This document shows, in pieces, positions 1-6,403 of a DNA stretch of 12,837 bases; position 1 is the first letter of the stretch, and the number at the start of each line of letters is the position of its first letter. Position numbers and translations under genes: made by a program. The stretch is taken from contig DAHWTK010000010.1 of assembly GCA_027328825.1 (NCBI GenBank), forward strand, positions 13,581-26,417, read 5' to 3'. This DNA comes from Nitrospirota bacterium. Lineage in GTDB: Bacteria > Nitrospirota > JACRHJ01. The notes beneath the pieces were generated by a model. It made no database searches, was not told where the DNA came from, and saw only the letters and a program-made list of their open reading frames with translations.

Positions 1-185
1 AGGAGGGCGAGACCGCCCTCATGGGCGCCGCCGCCGCAGGCCAGGCGGGCGTCGTAAAAGAACTCATAAGACATGGCGCGAACGTGAACTTGAAAGACAA
101 ATCAGGCAAGACCGCGCTCGCCTACGCGAAGGCGAAGAAGCACCAGAATATAGCGGAAACGCTTTCCAGGGCGGGGGTGAAATGA
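1..185 (+). CDS. Ankyrin-repeat protein, C-terminal fragment
   Basis: Only the last 60 or so codons of this gene are in the window; the frame is open from base 3 to the TGA at 183-185. The visible residues fit ankyrin repeats: a G-x-TAL turn, a helix pair ending in LIRHGANVNLKD, then a second SGKTALAYAKAKKH start and a closing helix ending in SRAGVK. Ankyrin repeats are protein-protein interaction modules, so no enzymatic role can be given, and the N-terminus that would show a signal peptide or partner domain lies outside. The stop overlaps the ATG of the next gene (ATGA, 182-185), which suggests translational coupling. The repeat assignment is fairly sure; the function is unknown. Confidence 0.75.
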   Translation, partial: EGETALMGAAAAGQAGVVKELIRHGANVNLKDKSGKTALAYAKAKKHQNIAETLSRAGVK

Positions 186-1381
186 AATATCTCGTGCTTT
201 TGGGCGACGGCATGGCCGGGCTTCCGCTCGACGAGCTTGGCGGGAAGACAGTCCTGCAATACGCCAGGACGCCGAACCTCGATTATCTTGCCTCGCACGG
301 GACGCTGGGTATGGCGAGGACGGTTCCTGCGGGCCTGCCGCCAGGTTCGGACGTTGCGAACCTCTCCGTCCTGGGATACGACCCGCGCAGTTACTACACC
401 GGTCGGGCGCCGCTCGAAGCCGCGGCGATGGGCGTTGAACTTGGCCCGGATGACGTAGCCTTCAGATGCAACCTTGTATTGCTTGACAGACTCGACGGAC
501 ATACAGGCGAGGACTATCGCTCCGACTGGTTCATGCGCGATTTTTCGGCGGGCCATATCAAAACCGACGAGGCGCGGCGGCTTATAGAAATATTGAACAA
601 CGATTTGGGCGGCGACGTTCGTTTTTATCCGGGGGTTAGCTATCGCCACCTGATGGTCTGGAAGGGTGGCGGAAGCCTCGTATGCACGCCGCCCCATGAC
701 ATTACCGACAAGGCGATAGCCTCTTATCTGCCGAAGGGCGATGGCGCGGAATTTATTACCCGTCTGATGGAGCGTTCGCTGGATATACTCGGCCAGGAGT
801 TTCAACGGGGCGTGTGCGAGGCGAATTCCATCTGGCTGTGGGGGCAGGGTAACAAACCCGCGCTTCCCGGCTTTAAAGAGAGGTATGATATTTCCGGCGC
901 GATGATTTCCGCCGTAGACCTTATGAAAGGTATTGCCAATATCCTCGGCATGAGGATAATCGACGTTCCCGGCGCAACGGGATATATAGATACGAATTAC
1001 GAGGGCAAGGCAAAGGCCGCGCTGTCCGCGCTCGAAGAAGTCGATTTCGTATACGTGCACGTCGAGGCCCCGGACGAGGCGGGACATGCGGGGAATGTAG
1101 ACCATAAAGTGCAGGCGGTGGAGGACTTCGACGAAAAGGTCGTCGGGACCGTGCTAAAAGCCGTGAATGGAAAGCCGGGGTTCCGTGTGCTTTCCATGCC
1201 GGACCATCCTACGCCTATAAAAATAAAAAGCCATACTTCCGACCCGGTGCCGTTCGTTCTCTGGGATTCGGGGCGGGATGAAAAAACGAGCGATCTTGGA
1301 TATGACGAGGCGGGGGCGGCGACGACCGGCGTGGCAACAGAGGAAGGCTGGAAGCTTATTGACCGCCTTTTGGAACGCTGA
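182..1381 (+). CDS. apgM: ApgM-family phosphoglycerate mutase / proposed homoserine kinase
   Basis: A 399-residue cytoplasmic enzyme of the alkaline phosphatase superfamily, of the archaeal-type cofactor-independent phosphoglycerate mutase family. Visible motifs are the N-terminal metal site LLGDGMAG (residues 6-13, Asp9), the nucleophile loop PPGSDVANLSVLGYDP (53-68, Ser56 by alignment with iPGM) and the C-terminal metal ligands in VEAPDEAGHAG (294-304, Asp298 and His302), MPDHPTP (339-345, Asp341 and His342) and His351. The length is normal. The ATG overlaps the upstream stop, with a G-rich GGGGGTGA ribosome site just before it. lysC follows 21 bases later. A subgroup of this family, clustered with threonine-pathway genes, has been proposed to be homoserine kinase in genomes that lack thrB. 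The lysC neighbour supports that reading, but hom and thrC are not visible. Mutase versus kinase cannot be settled from sequence alone. Confidence 0.9.
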   Translation: MKYLVLLGDGMAGLPLDELGGKTVLQYARTPNLDYLASHGTLGMARTVPAGLPPGSDVANLSVLGYDPRSYYTGRAPLEAAAMGVELGPDDVAFRCNLVLLDRLDGHTGEDYRSDWFMRDFSAGHIKTDEARRLIEILNNDLGGDVRFYPGVSYRHLMVWKGGGSLVCTPPHDITDKAIASYLPKGDGAEFITRLMERSLDILGQEFQRGVCEANSIWLWGQGNKPALPGFKERYDISGAMISAVDLMKGIANILGMRIIDVPGATGYIDTNYEGKAKAALSALEEVDFVYVHVEAPDEAGHAGNVDHKVQAVEDFDEKVVGTVLKAVNGKPGFRVLSMPDHPTPIKIKSHTSDPVPFVLWDSGRDEKTSDLGYDEAGAATTGVATEEGWKLIDRLLER

Positions 1382-1402
1382 TCAACCAGAGAGGAGCGTG
1401 TT

Positions 1403-2698
1403 TTGAGCCTTATAGTTCAGAAATACGGCGGGACATCCGTAGGGAACGTCGAGAGAATAAAGAACGTAGCCGGAAGAGTGGCGAAGGCGAAGAAACAGGG
1501 CCATGATGTCGTGGTTGTGGTATCGGCCATGAGCGGGGAAACTGACAAGCTCATCGGCCTTGCCAATGCCGTGTCGTCCAACCCGGACGAGCGGGAGATG
1601 GACATGCTGCTCTCGACCGGTGAGCGCGTTACAATTGCGCTCCTTGCGATGGCGCTGAACGACCTTAAGGTGGACGCCGTGTCCTTTACGGGGAGGCAGT
1701 CGGGAATAATCACGGACAGTGCGCACACCAAGGCGAGGATAAAGAGCATAGACGCGGGAAGGATAAGAGAGGCCCTGAACAAAAAGAAGGTCGCGGTCGT
1801 GGCGGGTTTCCAGGGCATAACGGAGGATTCCAACGTCACCACGCTCGGACGAGGAGGTTCGGACCTTACGGCCGTGGCCGTGGCGGCGGCCCTGAAAGCG
1901 GACTTCTGCGACATCTACACGGACGTGGACGGCGTATATACCACCGACCCTAATATTGTGCCGCAGGCCAGAAAACTCGACAAAATCTCGTACGACGAGA
2001 TGCTTGAGATGGCGAGCCTCGGAGCTAAGGTTCTGCAGACGCGTTCGGTCGAATTCGCCAAAAAATATAACGTGCCGGTCAGGGTGCTGTCGAGCTTTAA
2101 AGACGTGCCCGGAACGCTGGTAACAAGGGAGGACAAGGGGATGGAAGAAGTCGTCGTCTCAGGTGTCGCATACGACAAGAACCAGGCGAAGGTAACGCTC
2201 TGCCGCGTGCCGGACAGGCCCGGCGTGGCCTCGAAGCTCTTCAAGAGCATTGCGGACGCAAAGGCTGTTGTTGACATGATAATCCAGAACGTCAGCAGGG
2301 ACGGCTATACGGACATTTCTTTTACTGTGCCCAGTACCGACCTCAAGAAGGCTCTGCCTGTGATAAAAAGTGCGGCGAAGGCTTCAGGCTCTGAAGATGT
2401 CATGGTAAACGAGGAAATCTCGAAGGTGTCGATAATCGGCGTCGGGATGCGTTCGCATTCGGGCGTGGCCTCAAGGATGTTCACCGCCCTCGCCGACGAA
2501 GGGATAAATATAATGATGATAAGCACGTCCGAGATAAAAATCTCATGCGTAATCGACGCCAAGTATACGGAGCTCGCCGTCCGGTCGCTGCACAAGGTCT
2601 TTAAACTCGAGGAGGCCCCTAAAAAGGCGAAAACCGCAAAACCGCGCGGGCGCAAGACCAAAAGCGGGCCCGTGGGAGGGCGCAGGGCGGTAGTATAA
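1403..2698 (+). CDS. lysC: Aspartate kinase
   Basis: Aspartokinase, the ATP-dependent first step from aspartate to lysine, threonine, methionine and diaminopimelate. The start is TTG at 1403: GAGGAG (1391-1396) lies six bases upstream and the signature KYGGTSVG falls at residues 7-14, so no later start would do. The kinase domain shows SFTGRQSG (94-101), GFQGITEDSN (135-144), TLGRGGSDLTA (147-157) and TDVDGVYTTDP (173-183). Two ACT domains follow at about 264-335 and 342-405, including SHSGVAS (351-357) and MISTSEIKISCVI (372-384). These are the usual sites of feedback inhibition by lysine and/or threonine. The protein runs about 25 residues past the normal end with a Lys/Arg-rich tail (406-431). 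It sits between the ApgM-family gene and the phosphatase gene, two bases from the latter. Confidence 0.97.
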   Translation: MSLIVQKYGGTSVGNVERIKNVAGRVAKAKKQGHDVVVVVSAMSGETDKLIGLANAVSSNPDEREMDMLLSTGERVTIALLAMALNDLKVDAVSFTGRQSGIITDSAHTKARIKSIDAGRIREALNKKKVAVVAGFQGITEDSNVTTLGRGGSDLTAVAVAAALKADFCDIYTDVDGVYTTDPNIVPQARKLDKISYDEMLEMASLGAKVLQTRSVEFAKKYNVPVRVLSSFKDVPGTLVTREDKGMEEVVVSGVAYDKNQAKVTLCRVPDRPGVASKLFKSIADAKAVVDMIIQNVSRDGYTDISFTVPSTDLKKALPVIKSAAKASGSEDVMVNEEISKVSIIGVGMRSHSGVASRMFTALADEGINIMMISTSEIKISCVIDAKYTELAVRSLHKVFKLEEAPKKAKTAKPRGRKTKSGPVGGRRAVV

Positions 2699-2700
2699 AA

Positions 2701-3477
2701 ATGTACGACCTTCACGCCCATATCCTCCCGGGGATAGACGATGGTCCGCGCGATATGGAAGAGGCCGTAGCGATGCTTAAGGCCGCCTCCGCCGACGGGA
2801 TAAAAGGCATGGCGATGACCCCGCACGTTATCCCAGGCCTTCACGACAACCCGAAGGAAAAGGTAGTGCGGCTGACAGAGGAATTAAAAGCGGGCGCGGC
2901 CGGCATCGACATAGAGCTTTATCCCGCCTCAGAGATTCGGCTGTCCGACGAGACGCTGGCAGGGCTTAAATCCGGCGCTCTCTGCACCATAAACGGCTCC
3001 AGATATGTCCTTGCGGAACTGCCCTCCATGTTCGATCCCGGCAAAATCAATGATATGGTGTGTTCCCTGCGGGAGACGGGCCTGGTCCCGATTATCGCGC
3101 ATCCTGAAAGAAACCCTGTGGCGCTGAAGGACGTGGAATGCCTCTACAAACTGGTCTCGATGGGAGCGCTGATGCAGGTGACGGCGGGAAGTTTTCTGGG
3201 AATGTTCGGAGACGACGCCAGGAAGCTCGCCGTTTCCATGCTTGAGCGAAGGCTCGCGCACGTGATAGCGAGCGATGCGCATGACAGCGGCCCCCGGCCC
3301 CCTGTTTTATCCGCAGCAGTCAGGGAGGTCTCGAAACTCATAGGCGAGAGGGCGGCAAGAGCAATGGTTCATGCGGTGCCGGAGATGATACTCAAAAACG
3401 AGCAGGTAAATACGCCGGAGCCGGTGCGGCCTAAAAAAAACCTTTTCTTCTTCAGCGATCTCCCGTTTTTCGATTGA
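2701..3477 (+). CDS. PHP-domain protein-tyrosine phosphatase, CpsB/CapC/YwqE type
   Basis: A 258-residue protein of the PHP superfamily, in the CpsB/CapC/YwqE branch of manganese-dependent phosphotyrosine phosphatases that act on bacterial tyrosine kinases controlling polysaccharide export. The metal-binding motifs are complete: DLHAHILPGIDDG (residues 3-15), TPH (40-42, His42), ASEIRL (76-81, Glu78), IAHPERN (132-138, His134 and Glu136) and SDAHD (191-195, Asp192 and His194). There is no signal peptide, so it is cytoplasmic. The length matches the family. It begins two bases after lysC, so it is probably co-transcribed with it. No tyrosine kinase or capsule gene is visible nearby, so its substrate is unknown. 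The C-terminus is rich in Phe (KKNLFFF.DLPFF), which is unusual. A histidinol-phosphatase role is less likely because the motif spacing fits CpsB. Confidence 0.88.
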   Translation: MYDLHAHILPGIDDGPRDMEEAVAMLKAASADGIKGMAMTPHVIPGLHDNPKEKVVRLTEELKAGAAGIDIELYPASEIRLSDETLAGLKSGALCTINGSRYVLAELPSMFDPGKINDMVCSLRETGLVPIIAHPERNPVALKDVECLYKLVSMGALMQVTAGSFLGMFGDDARKLAVSMLERRLAHVIASDAHDSGPRPPVLSAAVREVSKLIGERAARAMVHAVPEMILKNEQVNTPEPVRPKKNLFFFSDLPFFD

Positions 3478-3488
3478 CCCCCATGCCC

Positions 3489-3535
3489 TTGACATATGCC
3501 GCCGCATTGTGCGAAAATTGGCCGATTTATATGTA
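3489..3535 (+). promoter_or_regulatory. Possible promoter before the tol module
   Basis: The 86-base gap between the phosphatase gene and tolA holds a perfect TTGACA (3489-3494), but the hexamer 17 bases on (CGAAAA) is a poor -10. An alternative pair is TTGTGC (3507-3512) with TATGTA (3530-3535) at 17-base spacing. The gap is AT-richer than its surroundings. Neither pair is convincing alone; a promoter here is plausible because the functional theme changes at this gap. Confidence 0.3.
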
Positions 3536-3563
3536 AAACAGTTTTAACGAAGGTTTTGTTTTA

Positions 3564-4337
3564 ATGACAAGCATTGCCTCAAGAAGAATAAAGGGCGGCA
3601 GGGGGCCTTCCGCTAACAGGCATCCCGGAGAGGAATACAGGGACTATTTCCGGATGGCGGTCATCCTTTCCGTCGTCCTGCACGCGCTGATTTTCGGAGC
3701 ATTCTGGCTGGAGTCCGGGAAACGGGCGGAAAAAAAGATTCAGATGTTCAGCGTTACCGTTACCACCCTGCCCGGGCCGCAGGGCGGCGGCGGGCATTCG
3801 AGGGAGATTGTAAAGAACCCGGTCAAGGAAGAAAAGCCTGTCCCGAAGGAAGAGATCGTAAAAATCGAAAAGAAAGAGGTCGAGAAAAAGCCGCCTGAGA
3901 AAAACAAGAAGCCTGAGCCTCAGAAGCCGGAAGTAGCCAAGGTGGAACACAAGGCGCCGGAAGGTCCGGGGCAGGGGCCTGTCGGCGGCGGGAGCAAGAC
4001 TGCAAAGACTAACGCGATAATCGGGCCGATGGCGTTCGAGGGAAATTTCGATTCGAGATATGCCTGGTACGCCCAGGTAATCCAGAGGGCCGTCGAGAGG
4101 GCCTGGAGGTCGAGGGTGCCCTGGGATGTCCCGGCGCGGCCTGCAATAATATCTTTTGTAATCGACAGCGAGGGGAACCTTACTCAGGTGCAGATAGAGT
4201 CCTCATCGGGAATCGGCTACTACGACCAGGAGGCGCTTATTTCCGTCAGGATGGTGAGGAAGCTTCAGCCGCTTCCGGCGGGCCTTGGAGACGCGCTTGG
4301 GGTGAGATATTCCTTTATACCCAAAAAACAGGGATAA
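3564..4337 (+). CDS. tolA: TolA/TonB-like energy-transducing protein
   Basis: A 257-residue inner-membrane protein with the three-part layout of TolA/TonB. It has a cytoplasmic N-terminus, one transmembrane helix (about 31-49) and a periplasmic linker rich in Lys, Glu and Pro (about 84-131). A Gly-rich hinge (132-145) then leads to a C-terminal TonB-like domain (about 155-255) with AIISFVIDSEGNLTQVQIE. The helix contains SVVLH (36-40), the Ser-x3-His pattern by which TonB and TolA couple to their ion-driven motor proteins. The domain recalls the TonB_2 type. tolB starts five bases after the stop and pal and cpoB follow, so I call it TolA rather than TonB. The ATG has GAAGG (3549-3553) ten bases upstream. 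tolQ and tolR, normally in front, are absent here. The linker is much shorter than the long helical domain II of E. coli TolA. Confidence 0.85.
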   Translation: MTSIASRRIKGGRGPSANRHPGEEYRDYFRMAVILSVVLHALIFGAFWLESGKRAEKKIQMFSVTVTTLPGPQGGGGHSREIVKNPVKEEKPVPKEEIVKIEKKEVEKKPPEKNKKPEPQKPEVAKVEHKAPEGPGQGPVGGGSKTAKTNAIIGPMAFEGNFDSRYAWYAQVIQRAVERAWRSRVPWDVPARPAIISFVIDSEGNLTQVQIESSSGIGYYDQEALISVRMVRKLQPLPAGLGDALGVRYSFIPKKQG

Positions 4338-4342
4338 TAAAA

Positions 4343-5641
4343 ATGAAGAATTTAAAAAGACGCTGGATTTTAGCAGTGATATTTTCCGCCGCTCTATTCT
4401 TTCCGGCGGCAACGCGCGCCGATGCAATTCCGCAGATAAACCTATCCACCTCCCAGAGCGCGGCTAAGATAAGCGTCATAGTGCCGGATTTCGTCAAGGT
4501 GGGAGGTTTTATTGACCCGCAGGGGCGGGACAAGTCGATGGCGGACGAGCTTGCCGACGACCTGAATTTTTCCGGGTTTTTTGCGGCCACAAGGGTAAAA
4601 AAAGTAGAGGGCGACCCTAAGGCCTGGGCGTCGCTCGATGTCAATAACATCGTAGCGGGGAGTTACTCCACGGACGGGCGCGAGATAAGCATATCCGCGA
4701 AGCTTATCGACGCAAAGGCCGGCTCAGTCCTGCTCGACAAAACCTACCCGAATTCCCTGCGCGTGATGCGGCAGAACATCCATAAGCTCTCGGACGCCAT
4801 AATATTCCAGCTCGCGGGAGAGAAGGGCGTATGCCAGACGAAGATCGCCTTCATCTCTGATATGACCGGCCACGACGAGCTTTATACATCCGACTACGAC
4901 GGCCACGACGTATTTCAACTGACCAGGGACCTGGGTGTAGACCTGCTTCCCGCATGGTCTCCTTCCGGCAGCTACATCACTTATACCTCCTACCGCAGGA
5001 TGAACCCGGACCTCTGGTGGGTAAGCGCCTCAGGCAAGAGCAGGGGGATACTGTCGTTCTCTTCGGGGCTTAATACCGCGGCTTCATGGTCGCCCGACGG
5101 CCAGAGGATTGCGCTTTGCAAGAGCAAGGGGGCTAACGCCGAGATATATACCATGAACAGGGACGGCGGCGGATTGATGGCGATAACCCATACCCGCGGC
5201 ATAAACACCTCTCCGTCATGGTCGCCGAACGGGCGCGAAATTGTTTTCAATTCCGACCGCGAAGGCAACCCGCAGATTTACGTCATGGACTCAGACGGCG
5301 GAAACGTGCGAAGGCTCACATTCAACGGCAAATACAACGCATCTCCGGCGTGGTCTCCAAAGGGCGACAAGATAGCCTTTGTCGGACGCGAGGGAAATGT
5401 ATTCAACATATTCACGATGGACCCGACCGGGAATAATGTCGTAAGGCTCACATGGAACAGCGGCAGCAACGAAAATCCGTCCTGGTCGCCCGACGGCAGA
5501 CATATCGTATTTTCGTCCACCAGGGGCAGGAAAAATTCGCTGTACATGATGGACACGCACGGCAAAAATGTAATGAGGCTTCCCATCCCGGGGAACTGCC
5601 AGACGCCGGCGTGGTCTCCCGCAGTGGGCGATGAAAAATAA
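4343..5641 (+). CDS. tolB: Tol-Pal system translocation protein TolB
   Basis: Periplasmic beta-propeller protein of the Tol-Pal system, which binds Pal and helps constrict the outer membrane at division. Residues 1-28 are a Sec signal peptide (basic MKNLKRR, hydrophobic core, cleavage near ADA). Residues 30-160 form the TolB N-terminal alpha/beta domain, with the characteristic VPDFVKVGGF stretch (48-56). Residues 165-432 carry six propeller blades, each marked by a WSP motif at W205, W249, W293, W337, W381 and W424. The spacing is a strikingly regular 44 residues (43 for the last). Length 432 is typical. It lies five bases after tolA, whose stop is followed at once by a second in-frame TAA (4335-4340). 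Confidence 0.95.
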   Translation: MKNLKRRWILAVIFSAALFFPAATRADAIPQINLSTSQSAAKISVIVPDFVKVGGFIDPQGRDKSMADELADDLNFSGFFAATRVKKVEGDPKAWASLDVNNIVAGSYSTDGREISISAKLIDAKAGSVLLDKTYPNSLRVMRQNIHKLSDAIIFQLAGEKGVCQTKIAFISDMTGHDELYTSDYDGHDVFQLTRDLGVDLLPAWSPSGSYITYTSYRRMNPDLWWVSASGKSRGILSFSSGLNTAASWSPDGQRIALCKSKGANAEIYTMNRDGGGLMAITHTRGINTSPSWSPNGREIVFNSDREGNPQIYVMDSDGGNVRRLTFNGKYNASPAWSPKGDKIAFVGREGNVFNIFTMDPTGNNVVRLTWNSGSNENPSWSPDGRHIVFSSTRGRKNSLYMMDTHGKNVMRLPIPGNCQTPAWSPAVGDEK

Positions 5642-5642
5642 G

Positions 5643-5669
5643 TTGAATCCCGTGCATTTGTGATATACT
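5643..5669 (+). promoter_or_regulatory. Candidate extended -10 promoter upstream of pal
   Basis: In the 89-base tolB-pal gap, TGATATACT (5661-5669) is an extended -10 element: TG, one base, then TATACT matching TATAAT at five of six positions. TTGAAT (5643-5648) could be a -35, though the spacer is short at 15 bases; extended -10 promoters tolerate a weak -35. It would allow pal and later genes to be transcribed separately from tolAB. Confidence 0.45.
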
Positions 5670-5716
5670 TAACGGCATTCTGGATTGTTATGGATTCTGA
5701 TAAACCCATGCATGGC

Positions 5717-5724
5717 AAGGAGGT
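5717..5724 (+). promoter_or_regulatory. Strong ribosome binding site of pal
   Basis: AAGGAGGT is a full-length anti-Shine-Dalgarno match ending six bases before GTG 5731. It fixes the start of pal at that GTG rather than at nearby ATG codons in another frame. It is the strongest ribosome site in the tol module, which fits the high abundance usual for Pal. Confidence 0.8.
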
Positions 5725-5730
5725 GGAAGG

Positions 5731-6300
5731 GTGAGGATAGGAAGGATTGTTCTTGCAGGCCTGGCCGCGTCGCTTATGATATTTGCGGGTGTTTACGGCT
5801 GCGCCAGAAAAGAAATAAAGTCCACGAGCGGGATGGAGACCCAGAAACCGATGGAGCAGGCGCCGGCTGCCCCGGAGAAAGCGGCCCCCCAGGCCCCGGA
5901 GCAGGCGAAGGTTGAGGCGCCTCCCGGCCCCAAGGAGCAGCCGCAGCCCGTCGAAGAGGGGAAGGTGGAGAAGGCGCTTAAAGACGTATATTTCGATTTT
6001 GACAGCTATGAAATAAAACCGGAATACGCGTCTGTGCTGCAGGAAGACGCCGCATGGATGAAGGCGCATCCTGACAGAGTCGTAACGATTGAAGGCAACT
6101 GCGACGAAAGGGGCACAGTAGAGTATAACCTTGCGCTGGGCCAGAGGCGCGCGGATGCCGCGAAGAAATACCTGTTGTCCCTCGGCATCCCGGCCAGAAG
6201 GCTCAAGACCATCAGCTACGGAAAGAGCAAGCCTTTCGACCCCGGCCACAACGAGGCGGCATGGGCAAAGAACAGGCGCGACCACTTCGTCGTCCAGTAA
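5731..6300 (+). CDS. pal: Peptidoglycan-associated lipoprotein Pal
   Basis: Outer-membrane lipoprotein that anchors the outer membrane to peptidoglycan and partners TolB. The start is GTG 5731. Residues 1-23 are a lipoprotein signal with lipobox VYGC, Cys24 being the lipidated residue. Residues 35-75 form a Pro/Ala/Glu-rich tether. Residues 85-189 are the OmpA-like domain: VYFDFDSYEIKPE (86-98), EGNCDERGTVEYNLALGQRRA (about 121-141; Asp125 and the Arg pair at 139-140 are the diaminopimelate-binding residues in the family) and the C-terminal NRRDHFVV (181-188). Length 189 is normal for this group. It is separated from tolB by 89 bases with a promoter-like element, and from cpoB by about 100 bases that include a strong hairpin. 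Confidence 0.96.
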   Translation: MRIGRIVLAGLAASLMIFAGVYGCARKEIKSTSGMETQKPMEQAPAAPEKAAPQAPEQAKVEAPPGPKEQPQPVEEGKVEKALKDVYFDFDSYEIKPEYASVLQEDAAWMKAHPDRVVTIEGNCDERGTVEYNLALGQRRADAAKKYLLSLGIPARRLKTISYGKSKPFDPGHNEAAWAKNRRDHFVVQ

Positions 6301-6350
6301 AATGCCGGCGCGGTCTGATTTCCGATAACCGGATATATGGCAATTAATTT

Positions 6351-6380
6351 GGAAAGGCGGGCCTGTGCGGCCCGCCTTCC
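6351..6380 (+). other. Strong GC-rich hairpin between pal and cpoB
   Basis: GGAAAGGCGGGCC (6351-6363) pairs with GGCCCGCCTTCC (6369-6380) around a five-base TGTGC loop, giving a 12-bp perfect stem apart from one bulged A. It is not followed by a run of T, so it is not a canonical intrinsic terminator. It ends six bases before the AAAGAGGT ribosome site of cpoB (6387-6394). It could be a partial terminator, a stabiliser of the upstream pal mRNA, or a modulator of cpoB translation. Confidence 0.7.
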
Positions 6381-6403
6381 GTGCGCAAAGAGGTACGATA
6401 CAG

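Noticed and set aside
122..1105. A 327-residue minus-strand frame opposite apgM
   Set aside because: The opposite strand encodes a complete enzyme with all metal ligands, and the antisense frame has no recognisable motif.
5685..5915. Small + strand frame overlapping the start of pal
   Set aside because: It overlaps the pal signal region in another frame, and the strong ribosome site at 5717-5724 serves pal, not this start.
6351..6380. Intrinsic terminator after pal
   Set aside because: The stem is strong but no T-run follows it on the + strand, so it is listed as a hairpin of unknown role rather than a terminator.
6365..6403. Longer GTG start for cpoB
   Set aside because: It lies in the loop and arm of the hairpin, has no ribosome site, and would put 13 residues in front of a clear lipoprotein signal peptide that has its own ribosome site.
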